A stretch of DNA of 64,000 bases from Sipunculus nudus (GCA_026874595.1 CM049306.1:63370019-63434018); one strand, 5' to 3'. Numbered from the stretch's first letter, positions 50,640-62,681 are shown. Program-made: numbers and translations. The notes: generated by a model not told the origin, from the letters alone.

Positions 50640-51040
50640 CAGAATTCCACGAAACATGATGGACTCGGGAATCGGTTCGAGTGTCCATCCATGGCATTCC
50701 GATGCATGTGATGAAGTTGAGCAGTGGCTTGAATTGTACATGGTAAGAGATACACATGTACAACCAGCAATGGCAAAGAAAGGACTGAAAGAATCAAAAT
50801 TTTCTTATTCATTTTCTGGAAATAGATTTTACTATGCCACGAAATAAAACAAGCTATACCTAGATATACAACAGTTATGATGGTCGACCATCTTGAACTT
50901 GGGGCCGCCAATCCATAACTGCTTCGAGCAAATATCGTGGTTTACAATAGCAACCAGCCTGTAAATTTCAATCACTGCAGAAGCATGGACCTTACTGTAG
51001 CAGACTCTAATATTTAGGCTGGTCTTCTATTACAAAGAAT
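50640..51040. other. Unassigned DNA
   Basis: Short ORFs on both strands (50624-50911 minus, 50656-50847 plus) lack recognisable domains or splice support. gccgccaatcc-type GC patches occur near 50900. Confidence 0.4.
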
Positions 51041-51044
51041 TAAC

Positions 51045-51660
51045 TTAAATGTTAAAAGATACTGATCAAACTGGATATATCAAGGGGCTTGGAATATTTC
51101 AGTATGTTAGATCAATTGAAGATATTGTATGGTACACACAGCAAAATATAATACAAGGTATTCTTCTAGCATTAGATTTTAGCAAGGCTTTCGATAGGCT
51201 GAATAGAGATTTCATGTTACAATGTTAAGTATCATACAATTTTGGGCATAATTATTTACAATGGACAAGGCTACCTTTTAACGATACGCAAAGTTCGGTG
51301 TCTAATGCCGGTATGTTACCAAAGTTATTTTCTCTGGAAAGTGGGATTAAACAAGGGTGCCCTTTAATTGCTCTACTATTTATTTTGTGAGCTGAGATAT
51401 TTTCATTTTTTTTTTTTTTTTTGTGAAGATTAGATGTCGGTTTCAAAGGTATTCAAATATGAAACAGAGTTTGAACAATTCGCCTAAGATACTAGGTGTC
51501 AGATATGCCTATGACAGGTCAGCAGCCAAGTTGGCGATTAATTTGGAAGAAAAGGATTAAAAATATCAACAAGTAAACAAGGGGTTATGACGCTCCGCTG
51601 ACTAGGAAAACATTCACAAAAGGAATTTTATCAATGCAAAATGTTGTAGGTGGTATCCCA
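51045..51660 (+). mobile_element. L1-like LINE relic, RT palm region
   Basis: Plus-strand frames read DQTGYIKGLGIFQYVRSI, then IIQGILLALDFSKAFDRLN (first catalytic Asp), then LESGIKQGCPL (the RQGCPLSP block), then RYAYD in place of YADD. Frameshifts, stops and a T-run at 51404-51422 break it. The order and motifs fit ORF2 of an L1/Tx1-like non-LTR retrotransposon. Confidence 0.85.
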
Positions 51661-52830
51661 ATTCAACTTAAGCATAGCTAAAAGAATATGAGTAACAGAG
51701 ACCTAATTTCAGGTTTTCAAGCAGATTTTTCATGGACCTGTTTACAGACAACCACGTCTTTGAAGGTCTCAAGAAAATGCGTAAAAATTTGAAAAAATCC
51801 AGGTGGTGCCACCAGTCTGCAGGAACTGATAAAACACTAATGCATGATCAATATCCATGATGAATGTGCATGCAAAGAATCAAGGTGATCAATGCATTAG
51901 TTGTTCAGATGCTGGAGCTTTTGTATCATATTTTTAATTATTCGGGGGGGGGGGGGGTATTTCTGAGCCCCATAGCTCAGAGGATATGGGTAACAGAGAC
52001 CTAATTTCAGGTTTTCAAAGAGAATTATCATGGATCTCCCTGGATGTCAGGTAAGTAGATTCTAGATCCAGTGATTAGGATTTGTACCCTGTTCACAGAT
52101 AACCACATCTTAAGTGGTCTCACAAAAAGAGAAAAATATTCGTAAACTGAAGAAACTGATGAAACATTCCATGAACAATATCTAAATAATAATGGTGATC
52201 AATGCAATAGTTTTTCTGATACTTGAGCTTTTGTATCAAATTTTCAATTATTCTGGGGGTACTTTGGAGCCACAAAGCTCAGAGTTTATGGGTTTCAGAG
52301 ACCTTATTTCAGGTTTCCACAGAGTTTTATTATGGGCATCCCTGCATGTCAAGAAAGAAGATTCTAGGTCTAGACGTTACGATTTGTGCGCTGTTTACGG
52401 ATGACCGCATCTTAAGAGGTCTCAAAAATAGAGAAAAAAATCATAAAATTCGAAAAAATACAGGTGGCACCACCAGACTGCAGAAACTGATGAAACATTC
52501 CATGATCAATATCCATGCAAAGAATAATAGTCATCAATACAATAGTTGGTCAGATACTTGTGCTTTTGTAACGAATTTTCCATTATTCTGGGGGTTGGGG
52601 GTACTTCGGAGCCCCTTAGCTCGGAGGATATAGGTAACAGAGACCTAATTTCAGGTTTCCAATATGATTTCTCATGGACCTCCCTGGATGCCAAGTTACA
52701 AGATTCCAAGTCTAGCGGTTAGGATTTGTGTCTGGTTAACGGACACACAGACGGACAGACAGACAGACAGACGGACGAAGGACAAAGAGTGATCGCTATA
52801 GCTCAGATGACTTTCAGTCCGCTGCGCTAA
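51660..52830 (+). repeat. Tandem dispersed repeat inserted in the LINE, TAGCTCAG-hairpin family
   Basis: About three and a half units of roughly 310 bp share gggtaacagagacctaattt, caggtggcaccaccag, ttattctgggggtactt and gagcccca(t)agctc. It ends with acggacagacagacagac and the hairpin tagctcag...ctgcgcta. The LINE frame resumes immediately after, so this is a nested insertion. Confidence 0.75.
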
Positions 52831-53200
52831 AAAACCTGTGAAATCCTGGATCTTGAGAAATTTAAGTTTTCATGGTAGAGTTATTCTAGCAAAGAGTTTG
52901 CTGGCTTCACAAATTGTACATTTACTGATGATCCTGCACCCAACGGAATATGTTTGTAAACGGGTTAACGGTGTGATATATAAATTGATTTGGCAGGTTA
53001 CTGGAAAAGGAAAACTAAAAGTAAAGAGACTTGTTATGCAACAGGGATATAGGTATGCGGAATAAATTTTCCAGTTGTTGAAAACGCACAAAAATATTAA
53101 TATTAAATGCTTGAAATGATTTATGAAATGTTTTGACGGTAAATCGTTCCTGATTGGAACTAGGAACCCATGGGTCTCAACGCTCAGCTTAATTTGCCTA
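52830..53200 (+). mobile_element. L1-like LINE relic, post-RT region
   Basis: The frame reads KSWILRNLSFHGRVILAKSL, then LASQIVHLL and VNGVIYKLIWQ, then KLKVKRLVMQQGY, the conserved W.R.LS..GR..i.KSL..Sq block after the RT of L1-like elements. It continues the relic at 51045 across the inserted repeat. Confidence 0.85.
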
Positions 53201-54245
53201 TAAGGATATTTTTAAAGAAATTTTTCAGAATGACAGTCCTGTGACTTTGTGACCAAAAATTCTTGGAAATTGTTATCCTTGACCTTGCAGCATTTAGATT
53301 ATTGTAACAATCTTTTAAAAAGTGACCTCGACCTCTGACCACGTAACCTCAAAATCTACAGATTTCTTCACTTTGAGCAAGTAAGCCATGTGTGAAAGGT
53401 GGAAAGTTTGATTTACAGAGCATCCACAATCTTTTTAAAGATATGGCTCCTGTGACCTTTAACTTATATCTCTTGACCGTGAAAATAAAATTAAGTTACT
53501 TAAGTGGTGGGTCATTTATAAATCAAGTTTGAAGCCGATCTGTCTAGCCAAAGAAGAATTATCATCCATAAACTAATTTGAGAATGGATGGGCCCCTGAC
53601 CTTTGACCCTATGACCCCAAATCAAAAAGAATCTTTCCCTATTGGCATCTGAATAATATCTTGAAGATGGATGGTTTGTGATGAAAAGTTTGGCTTGAAA
53701 ATCAAACACATTCCTTTTAAAGAAATGGGTCCTGTTACCTTGACCTTTGAACCCCAAATCGACAGGGTTTTTACTTTAGTGGTGAGCCATATATAAGTTA
53801 AGTTTGAAAACAATTTGTCGGAATAAACTGGAATTTTCATCTGGAAACTAATTTGTGAACAGATAGGCCCTGTGACCTTGACCTTTGACCTTATTACCCC
53901 AAATTCATTTGTGCTCTCCCAATACTGACAAGTCAGCTAAATGTGTTCGATGGATGTTTTGGGATGAAAAACTTGGCTTAAAATACAGCCATAATCTTTT
54001 TAAATAAGAGTGTCTTGGGACCTTGACCTTTGATCTCATGACTCAAAAAATATACAGGTTCTTTCTTTAGTGGTGGGCCATGTGTAAGTCATGTTTGAAT
54101 CAATCATCAATCCATTTGTCAATCTAACCTGGAGTTTTTATCTGGAAACAAATTTGTGTGGATGGATGGACGGACAGACAGAAAGACAGACAAACAGGGT
54201 GATTACTTTATAAGGCATTCACTTGTGATCAATAAACACTAGATT
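53200..54245 (+). repeat. TGACCTTTGACC-family tandem repeat block
   Basis: Units of about 143 bp share gggccctgtgaccttgacc, ccctattggca, gatggatggtttgggatgaa, cacaatctttttaaa and gtggtgggccatatataag. It ends in cggacagacagaaagacag. It splits the LINE relic between 53200 and 54300. Confidence 0.8.
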
Positions 54246-54299
54246 TTTATTACATGCTTCTAGGGTCAGCGGTAATGATTTTCAACCCAACTTTTGCAA

Positions 54300-54660
54300 A
54301 TATGACCCCGAAGGATTATATGTAGTAAATGCAAATGTTTTATCTCAACTTTTTGAAAACAGTTTCAAATAGGAAAGATGTAAATAATGAATTGGCTGAT
54401 AATCAAGTGATATGGAATAATGTTAATGTAAAATACAGAGGTAATACTTTATTCCTAGGCGATTGGTTGAAAAAGGGTATTGTGCATGTTTCAGATGTAC
54501 TTAGCCATAATGGTTGTATTAAATCCTATGACCTTAATGAAAAAGTGGAAGGTGATGCCAGTTTTATATTTCAATACAATACATTGAGCAGTCCTCTTTA
54601 TAATCAGAATGTAAAGTGTAATGGAGAAATGTACATGTATCAGGAAAAAAAATAACAAAG
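54300..54660 (+). mobile_element. L1-like LINE relic, C-terminal region
   Basis: A 108-codon frame (54329-54655) reads NQVIWNNVNVKYRGNTLFLGDW, then LKKGIVHVSDVL, a typical L1/Tx1 C-terminal block (iWNN..i...gk.lf...W...Gi..v.Dl). It is the third consecutive piece of the relic starting at 51045. Confidence 0.82.
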
Positions 54661-54677
54661 GCAACGCAAAGCGGAGC

Positions 54678-55806
54678 ATCCCCTCGCACGGGGCATAATT
54701 AGAATGGATGTATTACACAGTGTGAAAATAAGGAGGGCAGCTCTCTGGCGTTGACCTTTGCTCCTGTGACCTCAAACTAAATAGGGTCCTTCATCCATGG
54801 GTAGGTGAGCCATAGGAGCAAGATGACAGACAGGTGTTGGTCGAACGGTTTGGCTTTAAATGGGTCCATAAAAGCTTTTTCAAGAAGTGGGCCCTGTGGC
54901 CATGACCTTTGACCCGTGACCTCAAAATCAATAGGGGCCTTCATCCATGGGTGGGTGAGCAATATGTGCAAGATGAAAGGTTTTGGTCAAAGGTAAGAGT
55001 TTAAATGGGTTCACAAGCTTTTTCAAGAAGTGGGCCCTGTTGGCGTGACCTTTGTCCCCGTGACCTCAAAATCGATAGGGGTCTTCATCCATGGGTGGGA
55101 GAGCCATATGTGTTAGATGAATGGTTTTGTTCAAACAGTTTGGCTTTAAATAGATCCACAAGCTTTTTCAGGAAGTGGGCCCTGTGGGTGTTACCTTTGA
55201 CCCTGTGACCTTAAAATCAATAGGGGTCTTCATTTATTGGTGGGTGAGCAATATGTACAAGATGAAAGGTTTTGGTCAAACGGTAAGGCTTTAAATGGGT
55301 CCACAAGCTTTTTATAAGAAGCGGGCCCTGTGGCCATGACCTTTGACCCCGTGACCTCAAAATCGATAGGGGTCTTCATCCATGGGTGGGACAGCCATAT
55401 GTGCAAGATGAAAGGTTTTGTTCAAACAGTTTGGCTTTAATTGGGTCCACAAGCTTTTTTAAGTATGGGCCCTGTGGTCATGACCTTTGACCCTGTGACC
55501 TCAAAATCAATAGGGGTCTTCATCCATGGGTGGGTGAGCAATATGTGCAAGATGAAAATTTTTGTTCAAACGGTAAGGCTTGTCATGGATCCAAAAGCTT
55601 TTTCAAGAAGTGGGCCTTGTGGCCGTAACATTTGACCTAGCGACCTCAAATGCGACAGGGTTCTTCATCTATTGGTGGGTGAGCCCTATGTGCAAGACGA
55701 AAGGTTTTGGTCAAACGGTTCGGCTTGAAATCGATCCACAAGCCAATAACGGAGAGACGGATGGACGCACGAACGGAGGCGTTACTATACCCTGCGAGGG
55801 GATGAT
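54678..55806 (+). mobile_element. TIR-bounded element of 145-bp tandem units
   Basis: Begins gcatcccctcgcacggggc and ends ccctgcgaggggatgat, an inverted terminal repeat of about 14 bp (CATCCCCTCGCAGGG). Inside are about seven and a half units of roughly 145 bp, each with gtggccatgacctttgaccc, gtgacctcaaaatc, ggggtcttcatccatgggtg and ggttttggtcaaacggt. It lacks coding capacity and looks like a non-autonomous DNA element built of tandem units. Confidence 0.75.
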
Positions 55807-56340
55807 AAATAAACCAACTCAATTTTAACTTTTAAAGTGATGTTATATTGTTTTTTATTACATATTTTCTTAATACTTTTTTATAAAATAAATTACACAG
55901 AAACCGAGGCTGTCTGGCTCAGTTAATTTATAAACGGTTGAACGGTAATACCAAGGCTGTCCAACAGACGTCACCACCAGTCTCACCCTGAATAAACTCA
56001 TTCATTTTAATCTCGAGTGCTGTAATAGTTAAATTGACATTCTAAAGATGGAATTTATTTGCAAATAATTGCAACATTTTATATAAATATTTACACTACA
56101 ATTTATTCAATGAGTCGGTGACTACAAAGAGTATTCCTCTGGTTAATTTTCATACAATGTTGTTACTGACTTTCAGTTATACTAACAGGACATTACTTTT
56201 TCCAAAAAAATACATATTAAGATACAGATTTCACCATGACAGTGATTACCTGCAATATACTGTCTATTTTATAACATCAATTTTAACCAGATGTGTTACA
56301 AAGATGGAAACCTTCACAAAAGAAGTTATCAAATAAACCA
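55807..56340. other. Unassigned AT-rich DNA
   Basis: Nothing is recognisable. A 72-codon ORF at 56118-56336 precedes the LINE start but matches nothing I know. It could be the 5' region of the LINE that follows. Confidence 0.4.
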
Positions 56341-56343
56341 AAT

Positions 56344-56405
56344 ATGGATGCAAGTGTAATATACTTATTGTCAATTAATGCCAGGGGTCTGGCAGATTAC
56401 AAACT
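56344..56405 (+). mobile_element. L1-like LINE relic, endonuclease start
   Basis: The frame MDASVIYLLSINARGLADYK matches the first strand of the LINE apurinic endonuclease (SlNvRGL..). It is cut immediately by an inserted repeat. Confidence 0.7.
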
Positions 56406-56409
56406 ATGG

Positions 56410-57480
56410 GTCTCGACGTTCAGCTGCATTTGTCCATAAGGATTTATTTATTTATGAGGTTTTCCAAAATATTGGTCCTGTGATCAGTTTGAAGCCAACC
56501 TGTTTACCCAAACTGTAGTTATCATCAATTATCTAATTTGTGAATGAATGGGCCCTGTGACCTTAACCTTTGACCGTATGACCCCCAAATCAAAAGGAAA
56601 CTTCCCCTATTGGCAGGTGCACCACATGTTCATAATGGAAGGATTGAGATGAAAAGTTTGGCTTAAAATGCATTCACAATCTTTCTACTGTAGTGGGTCA
56701 TGTGACCCCAGAATCAACAGTTCTAACTTAAGTGGTGGGCTATATATAAGTCAAGTTTGAAACCAATATTTCAAACTAAACTGGTGTTATCATCTGGAAA
56801 CTAATATGTGGATTGATGGCCCTCATGACCTTGACCTTGTGACCCCAAAATCCGTCAGTTACTTCCACAATTGGCAGGTGAGCAACATCTGGAAGATGTT
56901 TGGGACAACGTTTGGCTAAAATACATCAACAATCTTTTTAAAGAAGTGGGTCCTGTCACCTAGACCTTTGGTCTTATGACCCAAAAATCAAAAGGGTTCT
57001 TACATTATTGTTGGGTCATATATAAGTCAAAATTAAAACCAATATGTCAATCCAAACTGGAGTTATCATCCAGAAACAAATATGTGGACAGATGGGCCTC
57101 TATGACGATGACCTTTGACCTTGTGCCCCCCAAATCAATCAGTTTCTTCCCCTATTGATAGCACGGCTATATGTGCAAGATGGAAGGTTTTGGATGAATA
57201 GTTGGCTCAAAATGCATCCACAATCTTTCTAAATAAGTGGGTACTGTGACCTTGACCCTTGACCTCATGACCCCAAAATTGAACAGAATCTTCCCCTATT
57301 GGCAGGTAAGCAATATCTTGAAGATGGAAGGTTTGGGATGAAAAGTTTGGCTTCAAATGGATATGCTTTCTTTTTAAAGAAATGAGTTCTGTGACCATGA
57401 CCTTTGACCGTTGGACCCCAAAATCCACACGGTTCTTACTTTAGTGGTGAGTCATATATAAGTTTGAAACCAATATGTCA
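56410..57480 (+). repeat. TGACCTTTGACC-family tandem repeat block
   Basis: Units of about 140 bp with the same blocks as 53200-54245 (for example ccctattggcaggt, aaaatgcatccacaatcttt, atataagtcaagtttgaaac). Confidence 0.8.
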
Positions 57481-57489
57481 AACTAAAGC

Positions 57490-57680
57490 TCGGAGGATAT
57501 AGGTCGCAGTGGCCTAATTTCAGGTTTCCAAGGAGATTTTTTATTGAGCTCCCTGGATATTCACTTAGAAGATTCTAGGTCCAGCAGTTACGATTTGTGC
57601 CCTGCTAACGGACGGCCGGACGGACGACGGACAAAGCGCCTTTCCTATACCTCCGTTGACTTACAATCAGCTGAGCTAAA
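57490..57680 (+). repeat. TAGCTCAG-hairpin family repeat end
   Basis: Contains ggaggatataggtcgcagtg, ggacggccggacggacgacgg, then a hairpin-like tacctccgttgacttacaatcagctgagctaa end. Confidence 0.65.
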
Positions 57681-57849
57681 AGGGAGGGAAACCTCTTATT
57701 GGTTGCAGAACAAAATTCATGCAATTATAATGATACAGAAAACACAGCACTGGAACACAGTACTTAACTTAGCAAAAGAAAAGAATGAAGGAAGAAATGT
57801 AACAAATTAAGTCAAAAAGTAATAATTATATGAAAGGAGATGATTTGGA

Positions 57850-58961
57850 GGTTTAAAACCCCTTAATTAAAAAAAATATACACGCTAAAGAGAGCAGCCA
57901 TAGCCAGTAAACTGCCATCTTGACTTCTTTGTGGTTTAATAAATACCTCCGTGAATACTGACATCCTGCCGAATTACAACTCCGATCACAGTGCAAACAG
58001 TTAAGGCATAAACCAAAAGGGTCCTTGATTGTGGAAATTGAACACATCATTTTTTAAAAGAAAAGGATTACATAAAACTTATGAATAAAACAATTAAAGA
58101 TTCATGTGATGAAAATCCAGGAAGCAACCCCTTATTGCTGTGGGAAACCATAAAAATGCACATAAGAAGGGAAAGCATTAAATTTGGAACTGAGAAAGTA
58201 TGAAAAAAGAAAAATGAAATACAAAAAGAAATATTAGAACAAAAATTTGAAAAAAAAATAAAAGAATTAAATGGTTGTGATAACAGAATAACAAAAAAAC
58301 GATAAACTAGAAAAGATGATACAGGAGAAAACAGAGGGAGCCATAATCAAATGCAAAGCAAGATGGAATGAACAAGGCGAGAAGTCCACTAAATATTTTT
58401 TATTTTTTTTTTTTTAATTTTGAAAAAAAAACTACAAATCAAAAAAGATAATCAAACTCAGGCTCCAGATGGGTCATTGTCAGACAAACAAAGGGATATA
58501 ATGAAAGCTTTTATAAGAACCTGTATGAAACGAACCCTTCGATAGGAAATTAACACGATATCACGAAATTCCTAGCACAGGTACAGCCCGTGCAAAAATT
58601 TTCAGAACAATAAATCATGTTAATAAACTCTTCCATCAGTGAAAAAGAAATAACAGATGATTTGATGTCTCAAAAAATAACAAAACACCTGGGAATGATG
58701 GAATACCTGCCGAATTCTTAATTCAGTAAGTTATATCTATTCTGGTGGTGAACTCTCAATATCCCAAAAACAAGGTGTGATAAGTTTGATCCCTGAAAAA
58801 GGTAAGGATGATACAGAAATAAAAAGGCGAGGTATCTCTTTGAATTTTGACTACAAAATTATCGCTGGGGTTATAGCTTTAAGAATGAAAAAGATTTTGC
58901 CGGACATAATACACAACAACCGAACGGGATTTCTTAAAAACAAGCATATTGGAGAAAATAT
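57850..58961 (+). mobile_element. L1-like LINE relic, EN end to RT
   Basis: Broken plus-strand frames show DILPNYNSDHSA (the SDH motif closing the endonuclease), PGNDGIPAEF, then a 60-codon intact stretch ISLIPEKGKDDTEIKRRGIS, then LNFDYKIIAGVIALRMKKIL and PDIIHNNRTGFLKNKHIGEN. It is interrupted right after GEN by the miniature LTR-like element. Confidence 0.88.
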
Positions 58962-59363
58962 TGTTACGAAGATAAATTGTACAGGGGAAAACATTGGGCC
59001 GATCCCGGATTCGAACCCATGTCGGTGGCGCACAAGTCCGGCGTACCAACCGCTTCGCTTCGGTCTGCTTTTATGTCACTCCGTAACACACACCCTCTTA
59101 AGAGCGTTCTGCTATCAGAACAAGACTAATTATCCCGGGAGTCACACTTTGGTTGGCTTATTCCCTGGGCCACAAAATTTACCGTCACGTTTGACGAGCC
59201 CCTTTTTTGTTACGAAGACAAATTGTTCAGGGGAAAACACTGGGCCGATCCGGGATTCAAACCCATGTTAGTGGCGCACAAGTCCGACGTACCAACCGCT
59301 TCGCTAGCAAACCTAGCTTCACTAGCGAGACATTTCGGTCCGCTTTTATGTCACCCCGTAACA
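58962..59363 (-). mobile_element. Miniature LTR-like element (TRIM candidate), copy 2
   Basis: Terminal direct repeats 58962..59088 (127 bp) and 59208..59363 (156 bp) start TGTTACGAAG and end CGTAACA. The core of 119 bp is the same length as in copy 1. It is inserted in a LINE reading frame. Flanking ATAT on both sides fits a 4-bp target duplication, and removing the insert plus one ATAT reconnects the LINE frame as GEN-ITRF. The second terminal repeat is full length, the first lacks part of the tRNA-like 5' region. On the minus strand B-boxes read gggttcgaatccggga-like and gggtttgaatcccgg. Confidence 0.72.
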
Positions 59364-62200
59364 ATATAACACGGTTTTAAATAATATCTATCATGCAAAG
59401 AGAAGAATAAATGGACTACTTAAGATAATAGATTTAAAAAAATCTTACAACATATTGGAATGGAATTTTCTGGAGCAAAGTTTGAAATGTTTTAACATAA
59501 GCTCTATTATTAAAAAAATGGTGCAATAATCTGTATAATCACATTAGCAGTTGTATTATCAACAATGGGTGGGTATCCGATTACTTTAGTATTTCAATAG
59601 GAGTTAGACAGGGTTGATCTCTTTCCCAGTACCTGTTTTTTTAAAGTGTTTAGCATTAAATATAAGGAACAATAATCAAATAGAAAGTTATATGTCACGA
59701 GGAAAACTTGCACAATATGCAGATGACACTATTCTTACCTTGAAAATGTGTCATTAGTTTAAGAAGCACTAAAAGTTTTTATGAATTTCTCTAAAATTTC
59801 ACGCCTTGTGATAGATTTAAACAAAGACAACAGTGATGCCATTGCTCATGACTGATAATAGCGTATGGAACTGAAAAATTGAATCTGAAATAGTCATATG
59901 GCCCAGTTGATGTACTAGGAGTAAAGGTAACCTCAGAGGCAAATAATTTGAAAAATCTGAATTTTCTCCTTGCCATGGAGAAACTAAACAGGGTGCTTAA
60001 TGTTTGGTCATATCGAAATATTACATTACTTGAAAAAATTACAAAAATTTACAGCTTACCTACTTATTTTCAATATTACCTACACCTGATCATCATTTTA
60101 TTATAAAAAAAGGTTGAACAGATATGGTTTAGATTCATATGGTCCAACAAGCCAGACAGAATTAAAACAGAGTCTTTAATTTCATCTTATGAAAACAGGG
60201 CTAGGCCTTAATATGGTTCATCTTAGAACATTTGTAACAACTTTGAAAGTCTCTTGGGTCAAAAGCCGAATACTTAAAAATGACACAGAAAAATATAAAC
60301 AAGACATACTTAATATGATCAGGGGAGGTGAATATCTTTTTAATGTTATTTGGCCATAGATGATGTATGGTATAGTTTTAAAAACACAAACACGTTCTGG
60401 AAAGAGGTTCTACAAGCATTGTATGCATACAATTATAAAGACCAAGTAAAAGGAGTAACAAAAATTGGCAATCAGATAATTTGGTTGAACTCGAATGTTC
60501 GGTTAGATAAAAAAAAACATTATTTTATAAACACTTGATAGATGCAGGAATTTATTGCTTAACAGGCTTATTAACTGGAGAAGATGGCATTAAGAGATTT
60601 CCTAGTTATGAAGAATTTAGTCTCAGGGTTAAAAAAAAAAAATATTCTTGAATACAGAGGAAAATGTAAGGCTATTCCCTAAGAGTGGAAAGAAATGTTA
60701 TGGCATACAAATGAAGATGAATGTTTAATAAGTAAATTTTCCACATTTTTTAATGTGAAAATGTGACAAAAGTCGTGTACAACGAACTAGTCAAACCTCT
60801 TTATCCGTAAAACCCGAAGAATACTAAGAAAATAGACAAGGGACCTAAATATGGAATACGATTGTAAAAAATAAATTTTTAACTCTTTTATGCATATGGT
60901 GAGGTTAACACAATCTACAACCCTAAGGATATTTCATTTTAATTTGAAACACAGAATATAAACCACAAGTATACATTTTCATTTAAAATCGGTTTCAAAG
61001 ATAAAGAGACGTTTTTACTGTGAAACGGATCATTGACATTGTTTTGGGAATGTCCTATAACCAAAGGATATTGGATTAACAAGAAAATGTGAGACAAAAC
61101 AATAATATTTCACTAAAGGCTTGTGATATTGGGTGTCAAAGAAGAAGTGAAACCAAGAGCAAAGGATGGACTGAATTATGCTAAGAATATTTATGAGATT
61201 GTGAAACACATTGCTTAAAAAAATGAAGAACTGGAGGTACTTCCTGAAAAATGGGGTGTCTCTAAATTCTAATTTATAGTTTGGATTAGGTGTCAGTGTG
61301 TACTTATGTGTGTATGTATATTATATATATATATGTGTGTGTGTGTGTATGTGTGGGCATGCATGTTAGTGTGAATACATATATGTGTGCATCCCTTGTA
61401 CTTTTTGGATATATATGCAAATTACACGGGAACTACTGGGTGCCTCTTTGAATGAATACATTTCTTATCATATAGTTCATCCTGGTGGTAAGAAAATCAT
61501 TTATATTTAATCTGTTATGATATAAATGAATTGACTTTAACCTTTAACTTGCATATCTTTTTGTAAGTTTGAGACTTGTATAATTCTTTTTAGACAGAGA
61601 TAATAACTTAATTAAAATTAGAGAATGAGGCTGAACATATACGAGGTATTACTAGGTCTTCAGCTTTATTGTTGTTTTTTTTTTCATTTATTTATTTTTA
61701 TTTTATTTATCTATTTTTCCCCTTCATGTGCTTACTATGATGCTATTTTTTTTTTGTCATTGTTGCATTTTGTCAGACATTTTGTGCCTCTTAGAATGAA
61801 TACATTTTTTTATCATTTAGTTGATCCTGGTTGTAAGGGAGACACATAAGTTTAATCTGTTATGATATAAATGAATTAATTATTACCTTTATCTTACATA
61901 TCGTTTTGTAAGTTTGAGACTTGTGTGATTCTTTATAGACAGAGATAATAACTGAATTAAAATAGGTAAATAAGGTAAAACAAACGTGAGGTAAAACTAG
62001 TTATTCGTTTTTTCTTTATTATTTGGGGTTTTTTTTCCTTCCATGTGCTTACTTTGATGTTTTTTGTTTTTTTTTTTATTGTAGTATTTTGTCAGAAATA
62101 TATCTGGCTGTTCTTGTCCAAGATACGTGTATTGATTTTGTTATGTTTTGTGCTACATGTATTGTATACGTACTGTCTGAGTAAATGTTTGATAATAAAA
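59364..62200 (+). mobile_element. L1-like LINE relic, RT to 3' end
   Basis: Continues the 58.9-kb relic: INGLLKIIDLKKSYNILEWN (RT block with the first Asp), FSISIGVRQG, AQYADDTILTL (catalytic YADD, 59710 region), then EKLNRVLNVWSYRNITLLEK, FIWSNKPDRIKTES, and NQIIWLNSNVRLDKKKHYF. Many stops and shifts. The 3' region has a (GT)n patch at 61319-61350 and two tandem copies of a roughly 350-bp segment (61440-61790 and 61790-62105), then ataataaaacgag near 62190. Confidence 0.88.
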
Positions 62201-62204
62201 CGAG

Positions 62205-62650
62205 TATTCCTCTGTAGTGTGCTTTATCTCCTATTATCGCCTATGGAAGCACCCTGTCCGGGCGAGTGGTCTTCTAGAAATTCATTTCTGACAAACCAAC
62301 TATTAATGGCCGCACGGCGAGTCAAGAAAAAAAAATCCATATTTTAAAATTCAATTTTCTTTTTATGGCCACGGCGATAAAAAGTGGACGGTAAAATATA
62401 TAAGCGACCAAAATGTTGTGTTTTCATCAGACTCTTTGATGGTGACTGTGCTTAATTGATTGTTAACATTTTACACATTTCTTTGAAGTCTATGCAAATA
62501 CATACATAAATAAAAATCATAAATTATTTTGAACTGAAACTTATTTTGCCCAGAGGATGGAACATTCCAGCAAATGCGAACGTTGAAACTGCCTGTATCC
62601 GTATATTAAACCAACGCAGAATTGTAACATTATAAACATGTCGCACTTAC
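62205..62650 (-). other. FGD intron, 5' part
   Basis: AT-rich intronic sequence with no further exon seen. Confidence 0.45.
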
Positions 62651-62681
62651 CTGTATCCATTTTGACTTTTCCTCCTCATTG
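62651..62681 (-). CDS. Probable FGD PH1-end micro-exon
   Basis: On the minus strand a strong acceptor, ctctctgttttccaacag, precedes 62681 and a perfect donor CAG|GTAAGT follows 62651. The 31-bp exon reads (x)NEEEKSKWIQ, entering with one base of a split codon and leaving in phase 0. The pattern eeeK..WiQ closes the first PH domain in FGD proteins (helix Trp), and phase 0 fits the FYVE exon at 32717. A linker exon is expected in between. The match is short, so chance is possible, but splice signals, phase and strand all agree. Confidence 0.6.

Noticed and set aside
50624-50911. Minus-strand ORF with hydrophobic segments
   Set aside because: It starts inside the foldback element's neighbourhood, and no family or splice support is seen.
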